A stretch of DNA of 64,000 nucleotides. It comes from an uncultured Oscillospiraceae bacterium. Its GTDB lineage: Bacteria; Bacillota; Clostridia; Oscillospirales; Oscillospiraceae. The position numbers and the translations under genes are program-made. Shown one piece after another: positions 53,069 to 60,711 of the stretch (the stretch's first letter is position 1; every line of letters begins with the position of its first letter). The notes under the pieces are model-generated. The model saw only the letters and a list, made by a program, of their open reading frames with translations, did no database searches and had not been told where the DNA came from. The stretch lies in contig CAKTVL010000002.1 of the NCBI GenBank assembly GCA_934623575.1, forward strand, positions 77,033 to 141,032, written 5' to 3'.

Positions 53069-54230
53069 GAGAACGTGGGCACTGGTGCTGGCGCTGGTGA
53101 TGGTGCTGGGCCTGCTGTGCGGCTGCGGCGAGAAGCCTCAGGAGGACAACACAACAGATCAGCCGGAGACCGTGACGGTCACCGACATGATCGGGCGGCA
53201 GGTGGACATCGTGCCGGGCAGCTACCAGCGGGTGGTGTGCATCGGCGCAGGCGCGCTGCGGCTGTACAGCTATGTGGGCGACGCAGCGCTGCTGTGCGGC
53301 GTGGAGGACATCGACAACACCACGCTGGCCGAGCGGCCCCAGATGTTCGACGGCGTAGCGCGGCCCTATGTGATGGTCTACGGCGACACCTTCGCCGCGC
53401 TGCCCTCCTGCGGCGTGGGCGGCCCCAACGCACAGGCGGCGGAGGCGGAGAAGATCCTGTCCTGCACGCCGGACATCATCATCTCGGAGTATGAGGACAC
53501 CGAGAAGGCCGACGCCCTGCAGCAGCAGGTGGGCGTGCCGGTGATCACCATGCGCACCGGCGTGGACGGCGTGTTCGGCGACGCCTTCAAGGGCTCCATC
53601 ACCCTGCTGGGCCAGGTGTTCGGCAAGGAGAGCCGGGCAGCGGAGCTGCTGGCCTTCGTGGACAAGGAGACGGCGGACATCCAGGCCCGGACGGCGGACA
53701 TCGCCGAGGACAGCAAGCCCGCGGTGTATATCTGCGGGCTGGGCAACTGGGGCACCACCAACCACCTGATGACCACGGAGAAATACAGCACCTTCGACGT
53801 GACCAATATCAAGAATGTGGTCACCGACCTGGGTGCGGAGGGCGTGCAGCCCATCGAGGCGGAGAAGTTCACCGCTCTGGGCGCGGATATGGACATCATG
53901 CTCATCGACGCGGCGGCGGTAAAGAACATCAAGCCCCTGTACGCCGAGGACAACGGCCTGTTCGACAGCTGCAAGGCCTGGAACGACGGCAAGGTGTATC
54001 TGGAGATGGCGTACAACGCCTACTACACCAACTTTGAGATCGCGCTGGCCAACGCCTGGTTCGCCGCCAAGTGCGCATATCCGGAGCAGTTCGCGGACAT
54101 CGACATGACCGAGAAGCTCAACGAGGTCACCGGGGCCTTCCTGGGCAAGGGCATCGCGGAGGACATCTATCGGATGCCCAACAGCTTCGGCGGCTATCAG
54201 CAGATCGACACGGCCACCTTCTTCAGCTGA
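53055..54230 (+). CDS. Class III ABC binding lipoprotein (second importer)
   Basis: 391 residues. Lipobox LLCGC, acidic linker, then a PF01497 domain opening VTVTDMIGRQVDIVPGSYQRVV. ICGLGNWGTTNHLMTTEKY and AYNAYYTNFEIALANAWFAAK are conserved-looking ligand-lobe stretches. Overlaps the ATPase by 14 bases. Iron chelate, cobamide or oxyanion are all possible ligands; nothing here singles one out. Confidence 0.85.
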   Translation: MMRSKRTWALVLALVMVLGLLCGCGEKPQEDNTTDQPETVTVTDMIGRQVDIVPGSYQRVVCIGAGALRLYSYVGDAALLCGVEDIDNTTLAERPQMFDGVARPYVMVYGDTFAALPSCGVGGPNAQAAEAEKILSCTPDIIISEYEDTEKADALQQQVGVPVITMRTGVDGVFGDAFKGSITLLGQVFGKESRAAELLAFVDKETADIQARTADIAEDSKPAVYICGLGNWGTTNHLMTTEKYSTFDVTNIKNVVTDLGAEGVQPIEAEKFTALGADMDIMLIDAAAVKNIKPLYAEDNGLFDSCKAWNDGKVYLEMAYNAYYTNFEIALANAWFAAKCAYPEQFADIDMTEKLNEVTGAFLGKGIAEDIYRMPNSFGGYQQIDTATFFS

Positions 54231-54240
54231 GGACGGCGGT

Positions 54241-54840
54241 ATGATCGACAAGCGGGAGGTTCAGGCGTTCTTTGACCGGCTGGCGCCGGAGTGGGACGCC
54301 GGTCTGGTGCGGAACGAGGCGGTCATTGCCAAAATTCTGGACAACGCCGGGGTGCGTCCCGGCTGCACCGTGCTGGATGTGGCCTGCGGCACCGGCGTGC
54401 TGTTCGGCGACTATGTGCGCCGCGGCGCGTCGCAGGTGACGGCCATCGACCTGTCACCGGAGATGGCGGCGCGGGCGGCGGAAAAGGCGACGGGGACGTG
54501 CGTCTCCGTGGTCTGCGGGGATGTGGAGTCCGACCGGCAGGTCCGGGAGCGCGGGCCATACGACGTGGTGATGGTGTACAACGCCTTTCCCCACTTCCCC
54601 GACCCGGCGGCGCTGATACGGACGTTGTCGGGACTGGTGAAGGACGGCGGGCGGCTGTCCATCGCCCACGGCATGAGCCGGGCGGCGCTGGACGCCCACC
54701 ACAGCGGCTGCGCCAGGCCGGTATCGCTGGGACTGCCCCACGAGGAGGAGATACGCGCGCTGATGGCGCCGTATCTGGACGTGGATGTAGCGATCTCCGA
54801 CGGGGAGATGTACCAGGTCTGCGGCGTGAAGCGAGCATGA
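54241..54840 (+). CDS. SAM-dependent methyltransferase of the second importer operon
   Basis: 199 residues, class I fold of the UbiE/Methyltransf_11 type: FDRLAPEWDA, SAM loop VLDVACGTGVLFGDYV and AIDLSPEMAARA, then DVVMVYNAFPHFPDP. Ten bases after the binding protein and before the terminator, so it belongs to the transporter operon. It is not close in sequence to the methyltransferase in the first importer operon. Possible substrates include a metal chelate or a metalloid. Confidence 0.82.
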   Translation: MIDKREVQAFFDRLAPEWDAGLVRNEAVIAKILDNAGVRPGCTVLDVACGTGVLFGDYVRRGASQVTAIDLSPEMAARAAEKATGTCVSVVCGDVESDRQVRERGPYDVVMVYNAFPHFPDPAALIRTLSGLVKDGGRLSIAHGMSRAALDAHHSGCARPVSLGLPHEEEIRALMAPYLDVDVAISDGEMYQVCGVKRA

Positions 54841-54871
54841 AAAAAAGCACCCCGGAGGGGGTGCTTTTTTT
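54840..54871. terminator. Bidirectional terminator between the methyltransferase and butyrate kinase genes
   Basis: AGCACCCC/GGGGTGCT stem (54846-54853, 54858-54865) flanked by a run of A on the left and T on the right, so it can end transcription from both sides. Confidence 0.88.
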
Positions 54872-54879
54872 GTGCTCAT

Positions 54880-55962
54880 TTATGCCCTGGGGATGTCGGC
54901 AAAGCGGAGGGGCTTCTCCTGCCCGTCCAGGACGCGGATGGCGCCGGCGGCCAGGGCCTCCAGCTCGAACTCGCCGGCCATGACCTCTACCGGCGCGATG
55001 AAGGAGGTCTTTCGGGTCAGGTACTCCGCCACATAGGCGGAGTGGGCCAGGCCGCCGGTGAGGATGATGCGGTCCACCCGGCCGTCCGCCGCGGCGGCCA
55101 GGGCGCCGATGGCCCGGGCGCAGCTGTAGAGCATGCCGTCGTAGACCTGCTTGGCGCGGGCGTCGCCGGCGGCGATGCGGCGCTCCACCTCCTGGGCGGA
55201 GGCGGTGCCCAGATGGGCCACCAGGCCGCCCTTGCCGCGGATGAGACCCATGATGTCCTGCTTGGTATACCGGCCGGAGAAGCACATGGCCACCAGCGGC
55301 TGAAGGCTGACGCCGCCCATGCGCTCCGGGGCGAACATCCACTCGTCGTCACGGACGCCGTCCACCATCTTGCCGTCGATAAACAGCCGGGCGGAGCCGC
55401 CGCCGCCCAGGTGCAGCACGATCAGGCGGCAGTCGGCCAGGGGCTTGTGCAGTACCTTCTCGGCGCAGCGCAGGGCCATGGCGCGGCAGTTGAGGGCGTG
55501 GCCGATCATGGTGCGGGGCAGGTCGGGGTGGCCGGAGACGCGGGCCTCGTCGGTCATCTCGTCCACGGTGACGGGGTCACAGATAAAGGCGGGGATGCCC
55601 AAGGGCTGGGCAAGGCGCAACGCCAGCACGCAGCCCAGGTTGGAGGCGTGAGCCGCGTCGTGGAGGGTGTACATATAGTCCACCATGTTCTGGTCCACCT
55701 GATAGGTGCCGGCGGCGCAGAAGGGCAGCTGGCCGCCCCGGGCGCAGATGGCGTCCAGCGTGGTCAGATCCACCTGGTGGGCGGACAGTTCCTTTTCGAT
55801 GGCGGCCTGGCGGAAGTCCGCCTGGTCCATGACCCAGGAGAAGGGCTGCAGCTCCTCCCTGCTGTGGCGCACGGTGGCGTCAAAGAGCTTTTCCTCGCCG
55901 CAGAACAGCGCGAGCTTGGTGGAGGTGGAACCGGGGTTGATCACAAGAATACGACGACTCAT
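54880..55962 (-). CDS. buk: Butyrate kinase
   Basis: 360 residues of the ASKHA acetate/butyrate kinase fold: VINPGSTSTKLALF, SARLFIDGKMVDGVRDDEWMFAPERMGG, and ILTGGLAHSAYVAEYL. Converts butyryl phosphate and ADP to butyrate and ATP; related enzymes also use isobutyryl phosphate. ATG 55962 is taken over a TTG two codons earlier. The ribosome site is weak (AAGGAG is 25 bases away). No phosphotransbutyrylase (ptb) lies beside it. Confidence 0.93.
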   Translation of the reverse strand: MSRRILVINPGSTSTKLALFCGEEKLFDATVRHSREELQPFSWVMDQADFRQAAIEKELSAHQVDLTTLDAICARGGQLPFCAAGTYQVDQNMVDYMYTLHDAAHASNLGCVLALRLAQPLGIPAFICDPVTVDEMTDEARVSGHPDLPRTMIGHALNCRAMALRCAEKVLHKPLADCRLIVLHLGGGGSARLFIDGKMVDGVRDDEWMFAPERMGGVSLQPLVAMCFSGRYTKQDIMGLIRGKGGLVAHLGTASAQEVERRIAAGDARAKQVYDGMLYSCARAIGALAAAADGRVDRIILTGGLAHSAYVAEYLTRKTSFIAPVEVMAGEFELEALAAGAIRVLDGQEKPLRFADIPRA

Positions 55963-56012
55963 AGTCAATATAGCCCCAAAAAGGGCGCTCCTTCCCTGTA
56001 GTATCTGCCGCC

Positions 56013-56041
56013 ATTATACCCGCTTTTCCCCGCAGCGGCAA
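56013..56041 (-). promoter_or_regulatory. Promoter of buk
   Basis: TTGCCG (56041-56036) and TATAAT (56018-56013), 17-base spacer, minus strand, 50 bases before the buk start and just after the LysR gene end. Confidence 0.75.
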
Positions 56042-56062
56042 GGTGGAATTTTCGTGGGGGTA

Positions 56063-56959
56063 TCAGGTTTGCTGTGAGGAGTCGGCGGCGCTTTTCGTCA
56101 GCAGGCGGACAGCGTATTTCAGGAACATCTTCACCGCCGGCGAGGCGTCGGAGTGGGAGTGCAGCGCCGCGCCCAGGGTGATGCTGGCGGGCGGGTCGAT
56201 GGGGATCATGGCGACATCGCAGATACGCTTTTCGGTGATGAGCTTGTTCATCACGCTGACACCCAGGCCCTGCTCCACCATGGACATGGCGGAAAAGTTC
56301 TCGATGGTGGTGTAGCGGATGTTGGGGGTGATGTGACGGCGGGCGAACAGGGTCTCCACGTCGTCGTCACAGCCCAGGGCGGGCATGATGAAGCTGTCGC
56401 TCTCGCAGTTTTTCAGCGGGTACACCGGGGCGTTGGCCAGGGGATGGTCACGGGGCAGCAGCGCCAGCATGGGGTCCTCGGCCAGGGGTATCCACTCGAA
56501 GGGCATGTTGTCCTGATAGCTGAAAAAGCCGATGTCGGCGGTGCGCTCCTCCAGCCACTGGGAGACCTCCTGCCATATTCCCTCCATCAGCTTGATCTCC
56601 ACATGGGGATAGTCCTGCTGAAAGGCGCGGATGACGGCGGGCAGCCAGTGGGTGGCGATGCTGGAATAGGCGGCGATGGTGACGGTGCCGATCAGCAGGC
56701 CGTTCATCTGGGCGGAAAGCTCGAAAATGCGGTCCTCCTGGTGGAGGAATTCGCGGATCACCGGCAGCAGCAGCTGGCCGTTGGCGGTGAGGGCCACGCC
56801 CTTGGTGCTGCGGCTGAACAGCGAAAAGCCGATCTCCTTCTCCAGGGCGGAGACAAGCTGGTTGACGCCGGAGGGCGTGTAGCGCAGCATCTCGGCGGCG
56901 CGGGAAAAGCTGCCGGTCTCGGCAGCGGCCAGAAAGGCGCGGCAGCGGGCGGTCTCCAT
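56063..56959 (-). CDS. LysR-family regulator, probably of buk or the divergent small membrane gene
   Basis: 298 residues from ATG 56959 (AAGGAGGGA upstream). Winged helix: FSRAAEMLRYTPSGVNQLVSALE, then an effector domain (about 90-290). It lies directly upstream of buk and is divergent from a small membrane protein gene whose promoter overlaps its own. Which target is controlled is not settled by sequence. Confidence 0.9.
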   Translation of the reverse strand: METARCRAFLAAAETGSFSRAAEMLRYTPSGVNQLVSALEKEIGFSLFSRSTKGVALTANGQLLLPVIREFLHQEDRIFELSAQMNGLLIGTVTIAAYSSIATHWLPAVIRAFQQDYPHVEIKLMEGIWQEVSQWLEERTADIGFFSYQDNMPFEWIPLAEDPMLALLPRDHPLANAPVYPLKNCESDSFIMPALGCDDDVETLFARRHITPNIRYTTIENFSAMSMVEQGLGVSVMNKLITEKRICDVAMIPIDPPASITLGAALHSHSDASPAVKMFLKYAVRLLTKSAADSSQQT

Positions 56960-57057
56960 AGAAGGTCCCTCCTTTTTTTCATTACCATCGGGCAACAAGG
57001 GAAATCTCTTGTCAGCAGATATTAGTATTACTTACAGGCTATATAACAAAATGCAGC

Positions 57058-57086
57058 TTTACTTTTCCTGTGAAATATTCTACTAT
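57058..57086 (+). promoter_or_regulatory. Candidate promoter of the 77-residue membrane protein gene
   Basis: TTTACT (57058-57063) and TACTAT (57081-57086) with a 17-base spacer. It overlaps the divergent LysR promoter. Confidence 0.5.
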
Positions 57087-57105
57087 ATTGCCAAAGAAAA
57101 GACAA
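57077..57105 (-). promoter_or_regulatory. Candidate promoter of the LysR gene at 56959
   Basis: TTGTCT (57105-57100) and TAGAAT (57082-57077), 17-base spacer, minus strand, face to face with the + strand promoter. Confidence 0.5.
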
Positions 57106-57167
57106 GGACCTGAACGAGAAAAATCCCATCACCTACATACAAAAATCACTTCAAGGAGGATGTTACC

Positions 57168-57401
57168 ATGAAAAACATTTCTACCAACGTCGCTATCGCT
57201 ATCGTTTCCCTGGTGCTGGTCTTCGCGTCCGCATTCCTGATGACGGCTCCCGAGGCCGGCATGCGCCTGATCGGCGGGTATGTCACCCTGTTCTGGGCGC
57301 TGGTGTTCACCGTTTTCACCACCCGTGCGCTGCTGCTGGAGCGCAGCCGTGAGCTGAAGACCGAGGCCAAGGACAGCAAGTCCGCACACGCCGCCGCATA
57401 A
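57168..57401 (+). CDS. Small two-helix membrane protein, unknown
   Basis: 77 residues from ATG 57168 with a strong site (AAGGAGG, eight bases). Two hydrophobic helices: about 8-26 (AIAIVSLVLVFASAFLM) and 35-52 (YVTLFWALVFTVFTTRA), then a charged Lys/Glu tail ending SKSAHAAA. No signal peptide or known domain. Own terminator. The neighbouring LysR gene is the only hint to its control. Confidence 0.75.
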   Translation: MKNISTNVAIAIVSLVLVFASAFLMTAPEAGMRLIGGYVTLFWALVFTVFTTRALLLERSRELKTEAKDSKSAHAAA

Positions 57402-57411
57402 GTGAGAGCAC

Positions 57412-57447
57412 AAAAAAAGAAGCACCCGGCCGGGTGCTTCTTTTTTT
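57412..57447 (+). terminator. Terminator of the small membrane protein gene
   Basis: Perfect palindrome GAAGCACCCGGCCGGGTGCTTC (57419-57440) followed by TTTTTTT. A second GC stem GAGCGCCC/GGGCGCTC (57464-57483), without T run, comes before the end of the convergent surface-protein gene. Confidence 0.85.
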
Positions 57448-57529
57448 GCCGTGACCGCAGAAGGAGCGCCCCTCGGGGCGCTCTTCCTGCATTTTATCCG
57501 GTGCGGGGTAGGTCACCGGGGAAAAAGCA

Positions 57530-58705
57530 TCAGTCCTCGCGCTTTTTGCCGGTATAGGCCAGGCCGGCGGCGGAGGTCAGGGCCATGCCCACATACAGGG
57601 CGATACCGGCGTCAAAGGTCTTGGGAGAACCCTTGGTCTCGGTGGTGTCGGTGGTGGGGGCGTAATAATAGTAGTTGTTGGAGGGCTTCTCGGGGGTGGG
57701 CGTGTACGGCACCTCGATCTCCTTAGAACCATTCTCCCCTGCCGCGCTCTTGGAATCGTCCGTCGCGGTCAATTTGCCGTTTGCATTGACCAATCCGGAC
57801 AAATTGCCGCTCGTCTTGCTCATGTCCACCGACTCATTCAGCTGCCGCAGCACCGGGCCGCAGTTCTCCGCAGTATTGCTATCCAGCGTGATCGACGTCT
57901 CGCCCGTTACCTTGGTCGCTGCGGCGATCTGGATAATGCCGCGGGTACCGACCTTCTCCTGCGGTGCGGTGCCTGCCACGTCGATATTGCTGAACTGGTT
58001 GCTGCTGATATTGACCGACTCAACGTTATTGGTCAGAGTGCTGTTGCTGCTGGTCATAATAGCACCGCCGCAATTTTCAAAACGGTTGCCGGTGATATTC
58101 ACCTCTTTGCCCGCAATGTCCTTGATGGCATAGTTGTTATACACGTTCTTGAAGGTGCAGCCGGAAATGGCCGTAGTACCGTTGCCGTTCCACGTCGTCA
58201 AAGCCACATTATCAAAAGAGCAGTCCGTGATGGTAAAGCTCCCGGTATTTTCAAAAAACAGCTGCCCGCTGGGCGCAGCGTCCTTTGTAAAGACGCCCTT
58301 CCATCCACTGTTGATGCAAATCTTAACATCAGCCGGCACATAGACAAAATTTACGTTCTTGATGGAGATAGAAATATCCCTTCCGGTAAACAGCTGGAAC
58401 TGCGCCAAGCCGTTGTTTACACGCTTAGGAGTATTGCCTGTAGCCTCCGTCTTAGGACAATCGGCACCCAGCATGTGGTGGCTGTCAAAGCAGCCGCTCA
58501 CCGGGGACCACTTTACCGTCAGCTTTCCACCCGCAGCCTTCTCATGCGATGCGCCGTCGAAGGTAACGCTCGTTGTGCTCTCGGTCACATTGAGGGCCTT
58601 GAGGAAATCATCCAACGTAATGGTCCCATCGTCCGCCCAGCTGACGCTGCACAGGGCCAGGGCCATGACCAAGGCCAATACCACACTTACACACTTTTTC
58701 ATCAT
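57530..58705 (-). CDS. Secreted beta-helix surface protein with atypical cell-wall sorting tail
   Basis: 391 residues. Signal peptide (MMKKCVSVVLALVMALALCSVSWA, cleaved near 24). The body (about 100-310) shows Asn/Ser-rich repeats of the right-handed beta-helix type, such as ITDCSFDNVALT, ISGCTFKNVYNN and ITGNRFENCGGA at about 22-residue spacing. A Pro/Tyr/Thr-rich stretch follows (PEKPSNNYYYYAP). The end has a sortase-like layout: SPKTFDAG, a hydrophobic helix, and the basic-acidic tail KKRED. The motif is not LPXTG: Phe-Asp stands where Gly is expected. Function unknown; probably displayed on the wall. Confidence 0.75.
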   Translation of the reverse strand: MMKKCVSVVLALVMALALCSVSWADDGTITLDDFLKALNVTESTTSVTFDGASHEKAAGGKLTVKWSPVSGCFDSHHMLGADCPKTEATGNTPKRVNNGLAQFQLFTGRDISISIKNVNFVYVPADVKICINSGWKGVFTKDAAPSGQLFFENTGSFTITDCSFDNVALTTWNGNGTTAISGCTFKNVYNNYAIKDIAGKEVNITGNRFENCGGAIMTSSNSTLTNNVESVNISSNQFSNIDVAGTAPQEKVGTRGIIQIAAATKVTGETSITLDSNTAENCGPVLRQLNESVDMSKTSGNLSGLVNANGKLTATDDSKSAAGENGSKEIEVPYTPTPEKPSNNYYYYAPTTDTTETKGSPKTFDAGIALYVGMALTSAAGLAYTGKKRED

Positions 58706-58727
58706 TTGTTGCCCCTTTTTAGGTGAA

Positions 58728-58788
58728 TATTTCCGCAGGAAATCTCGTTTTAAGTTCGTTAAAACGTCAAAGCAGGAGTACTCCTGCG
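58728..58788 (-). promoter_or_regulatory. Three stacked hairpins in the leader of the surface-protein gene
   Basis: In transcription order: the 16-base perfect palindrome GCAGGAGTACTCCTGC (58788-58773), CGTTTTAA/TTAAAACG (58767-58747), and ATTTCC-gca-GGAAAT (58742-58728). They fill nearly the whole 5' leader between the start of transcription and AAAAGGGG. Confidence 0.55.
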
Positions 58789-58798
58789 GATGAACTGA

Positions 58799-58826
58799 TT
58801 ATACCACAATTTCCGTGGTTGTCCAT
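58799..58826 (-). promoter_or_regulatory. Promoter of the surface-protein gene
   Basis: TATAAT (58804-58799) with TGTGG just upstream and TGGACA (58826-58821) at 16 bases, minus strand. The spacer contains a CCAC/GTGG dyad (58806-58820). Confidence 0.65.
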
Positions 58827-58902
58827 AGGTTTTGTGAATTTTTACCAGATTTTCTGTTGCCGGAAATCATTTTTACAGGAAAATTGGAAGAAAATGGAAA
58901 AA

Positions 58903-59484
58903 TTACAGGACGCCGAAGTGCTCCAGAAGGATCTTGACGCCGATGAGGATCAGGATCGCGCCGCCCACGAATTCGGCCTTATTCTTATACCTGGCTCCGA
59001 ACACGTTGCCCACATAGACGCCGGCCAGCGAGATCACAAAGGTGGTGCAGCCGATAAGCGCCACCGCCAGACCGATGGACACGGACAGCTCCACCATAGA
59101 GAGGGTGACGCCCACGGCCAGCGCGTCGATGCTGGTGGCCACGGCCAGGACCAGCAGCTCCTTGTGCTTCACCTGCCCGTCGGAGGGCGCTGCCTCGTCC
59201 TCGTCGTCCGCAGCGCGGCTCTCGCGGATCATGTTGCCGCCGATCCACGCCAGCAGCACGAAGGCGATCCAGGGGGCCAGCTTCGTCACATAGTGGGCGA
59301 ACTGGGAGCCCAGCAGCCAGCCGAGGGTGGGCATGACCGCCTGGAACACGCCGAAATACAGCGCGATCAGCAGGGCGCTCCGCTTGTTGACCTTGTCCGG
59401 CATGGCCAGGCCCTTACAGATAGCCACGGCAAAGGCGTCCATGCTCAGGCCGATGCCGATGAGGAATATCTCCAGCAGTGTCAT
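58903..59484 (-). CDS. mntP: Manganese efflux pump MntP
   Basis: 193 residues, six hydrophobic segments in two halves, each half carrying an SMDAFAVAICKG/ATSIDALAVGVT type Asp motif that holds the metal path. The central loop is rich in Asp/Glu (ADDEDEAAPSD). MntP exports Mn2+ to avoid toxicity. Twelve bases after sfsA, likely one operon. No terminator seen. Confidence 0.93.
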   Translation of the reverse strand: MTLLEIFLIGIGLSMDAFAVAICKGLAMPDKVNKRSALLIALYFGVFQAVMPTLGWLLGSQFAHYVTKLAPWIAFVLLAWIGGNMIRESRAADDEDEAAPSDGQVKHKELLVLAVATSIDALAVGVTLSMVELSVSIGLAVALIGCTTFVISLAGVYVGNVFGARYKNKAEFVGGAILILIGVKILLEHFGVL

Positions 59485-59496
59485 GGCAGCTTCTCC

Positions 59497-60171
59497 TTAT
59501 AAAATGACCGGCACAGGACAGTTGATCTCCATACTGTCCGGGGTGACCCGGCAGGACCAGGCGGCGATGCGGACGCCGGCGTCGCGGGCGCGGCGCAGCG
59601 CTTCGCCAAAGGCGGGGTGGGTGTCGTCGTTGGGGGAAAAATCGGTGACGCCGGCCATCTGGATGACGAAAAAGGCCGTGGCGCGGTGGCCCTCCCCTAC
59701 CGCACGGATCAGCTCATGGAGATGCCGGACGCCCCGCTCCGTGGGGGCGTCGGGAAAGCGGGCGTGGCCGCCGGATTCCAGCGTGACGCCCTTGACCTCC
59801 ACCAGGTGCAGGCCCTGGGGCCCGGTGAGGCAGAAATCCAGGCGGGAGTCGCCGTAGCGGTACTCCGGCCGGACGTCCTGCGCGGTGGGGTCGAAGGTGC
59901 GGGCAAACTCGGCAAAGGCGCGGTTGGGCGCCTGGGCGTCCATGTTGATCAGCAGGCCGGACTTGTCCACGGCGACGAGGTCGTAGGGCGTCCTTCGCCC
60001 GGGCGTGACGCCGGGGGCCAGGTACACCGGCGCGCCTGGCACCAGCAGCTCGCGGCAGCGGCCGGTGTTCTTCACATGGCAGACCGTCTCGCGCCCGTTG
60101 ACATCCACCATGGCGATGAAGCGGTTGGGCCGCGAGAGAAAACGCCCCTGCACCACCTGTTCATACCGCAC
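59497..60171 (-). CDS. sfsA: SfsA-family DNA/RNA nuclease
   Basis: 224 residues from GTG 60171 (GGGGG about eight bases upstream; no ATG fits). N-terminal OB fold with RFIAMVDVNGRETVCHVKNTGRC, then a PD-(D/E)XK nuclease core: YGDSRLDFCLTG and LVEVKGVTLE, followed by FPDAPTERGVRHL. First described as a sugar-fermentation regulator in E. coli; the nuclease motif is intact here. An extended -10 box TGCTATACT lies about 40 bases upstream. Confidence 0.93.
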   Translation of the reverse strand: MRYEQVVQGRFLSRPNRFIAMVDVNGRETVCHVKNTGRCRELLVPGAPVYLAPGVTPGRRTPYDLVAVDKSGLLINMDAQAPNRAFAEFARTFDPTAQDVRPEYRYGDSRLDFCLTGPQGLHLVEVKGVTLESGGHARFPDAPTERGVRHLHELIRAVGEGHRATAFFVIQMAGVTDFSPNDDTHPAFGEALRRARDAGVRIAAWSCRVTPDSMEINCPVPVIL

Positions 60172-60232
60172 GACATCGCCCCCGGATCATGGAATAGAAT
60201 GTTAGTATAGCACAGATACTGGCAGAAGAAAA

Positions 60233-60256
60233 GCCCTTTTCCGGGCAGGAAAGGGC
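60233..60256 (-). other. Orphan terminator-like hairpin upstream of sfsA
   Basis: GCCCTTTCC/GGAAAAGGGC stem (one bulge) with TTTTCTTCT following on the minus strand. No minus-strand gene lies directly upstream, so what it would terminate is unclear. Confidence 0.4.
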
Positions 60257-60342
60257 GGTTTTGTCTGTTTGTGTATTCCGTCAATGAACCAAAAAATTTT
60301 TTAGGCGTTCTTACAATTTTGTAGATTTTGCCGTTTTTTGCG

Positions 60343-60371
60343 TTGCATTGCTACCAAATGTTTGGTACAAT
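60343..60371 (+). promoter_or_regulatory. Promoter of the oxaloacetate decarboxylase operon, with internal dyad
   Basis: TTGCAT (60343-60348) and TACAAT (60366-60371) with a 17-base spacer. The spacer contains ACCAAA-tg-TTTGGT (60353-60366), an inverted repeat exactly where a repressor would block RNA polymerase. Confidence 0.75.
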
Positions 60372-60409
60372 GCAGGTAATCTTTATTAGTATGGGAGGGA
60401 ATTCAACCT

Positions 60410-60691
60410 ATGCCTGAGTATTCCAACCTGTTCGTCGTGCTGATGGGCCTGGGAACGGTGTTCGCGGGCCTGCTGTGCATCATCCTGCTGGTCACGCTGA
60501 TGAGCTGGGTGTGCAGCCGCACCACCGGGGCCAAGGCCGCGCCCAAGGCCGCCGCGCCCAGCGCACCGGCTGCCGCGCCCGCCGCCGGCGCTGTGACCCC
60601 CGCGATGATGGCCGCCGTGGCCGCCGCCATCGCTGAGGACATGGGGACTGACGTCTCCGCCATCCGTATCGTATCCATGAAGAAAGTGTAA
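60410..60691 (+). CDS. oadG: Sodium-pump decarboxylase gamma subunit
   Basis: 93 residues: one N-terminal membrane helix (about 7-34: LFVVLMGLGTVFAGLLCIILLV), an Ala/Pro-rich linker and a small C-terminal domain. OadG joins the carboxyltransferase alpha subunit to the membrane beta subunit. GGGAGGG precedes the ATG. First gene of the operon. Confidence 0.9.
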   Translation: MPEYSNLFVVLMGLGTVFAGLLCIILLVTLMSWVCSRTTGAKAAPKAAAPSAPAAAPAAGAVTPAMMAAVAAAIAEDMGTDVSAIRIVSMKKV

Positions 60692-60711
60692 TGTGTGAGG
60701 AGGATTTCACC

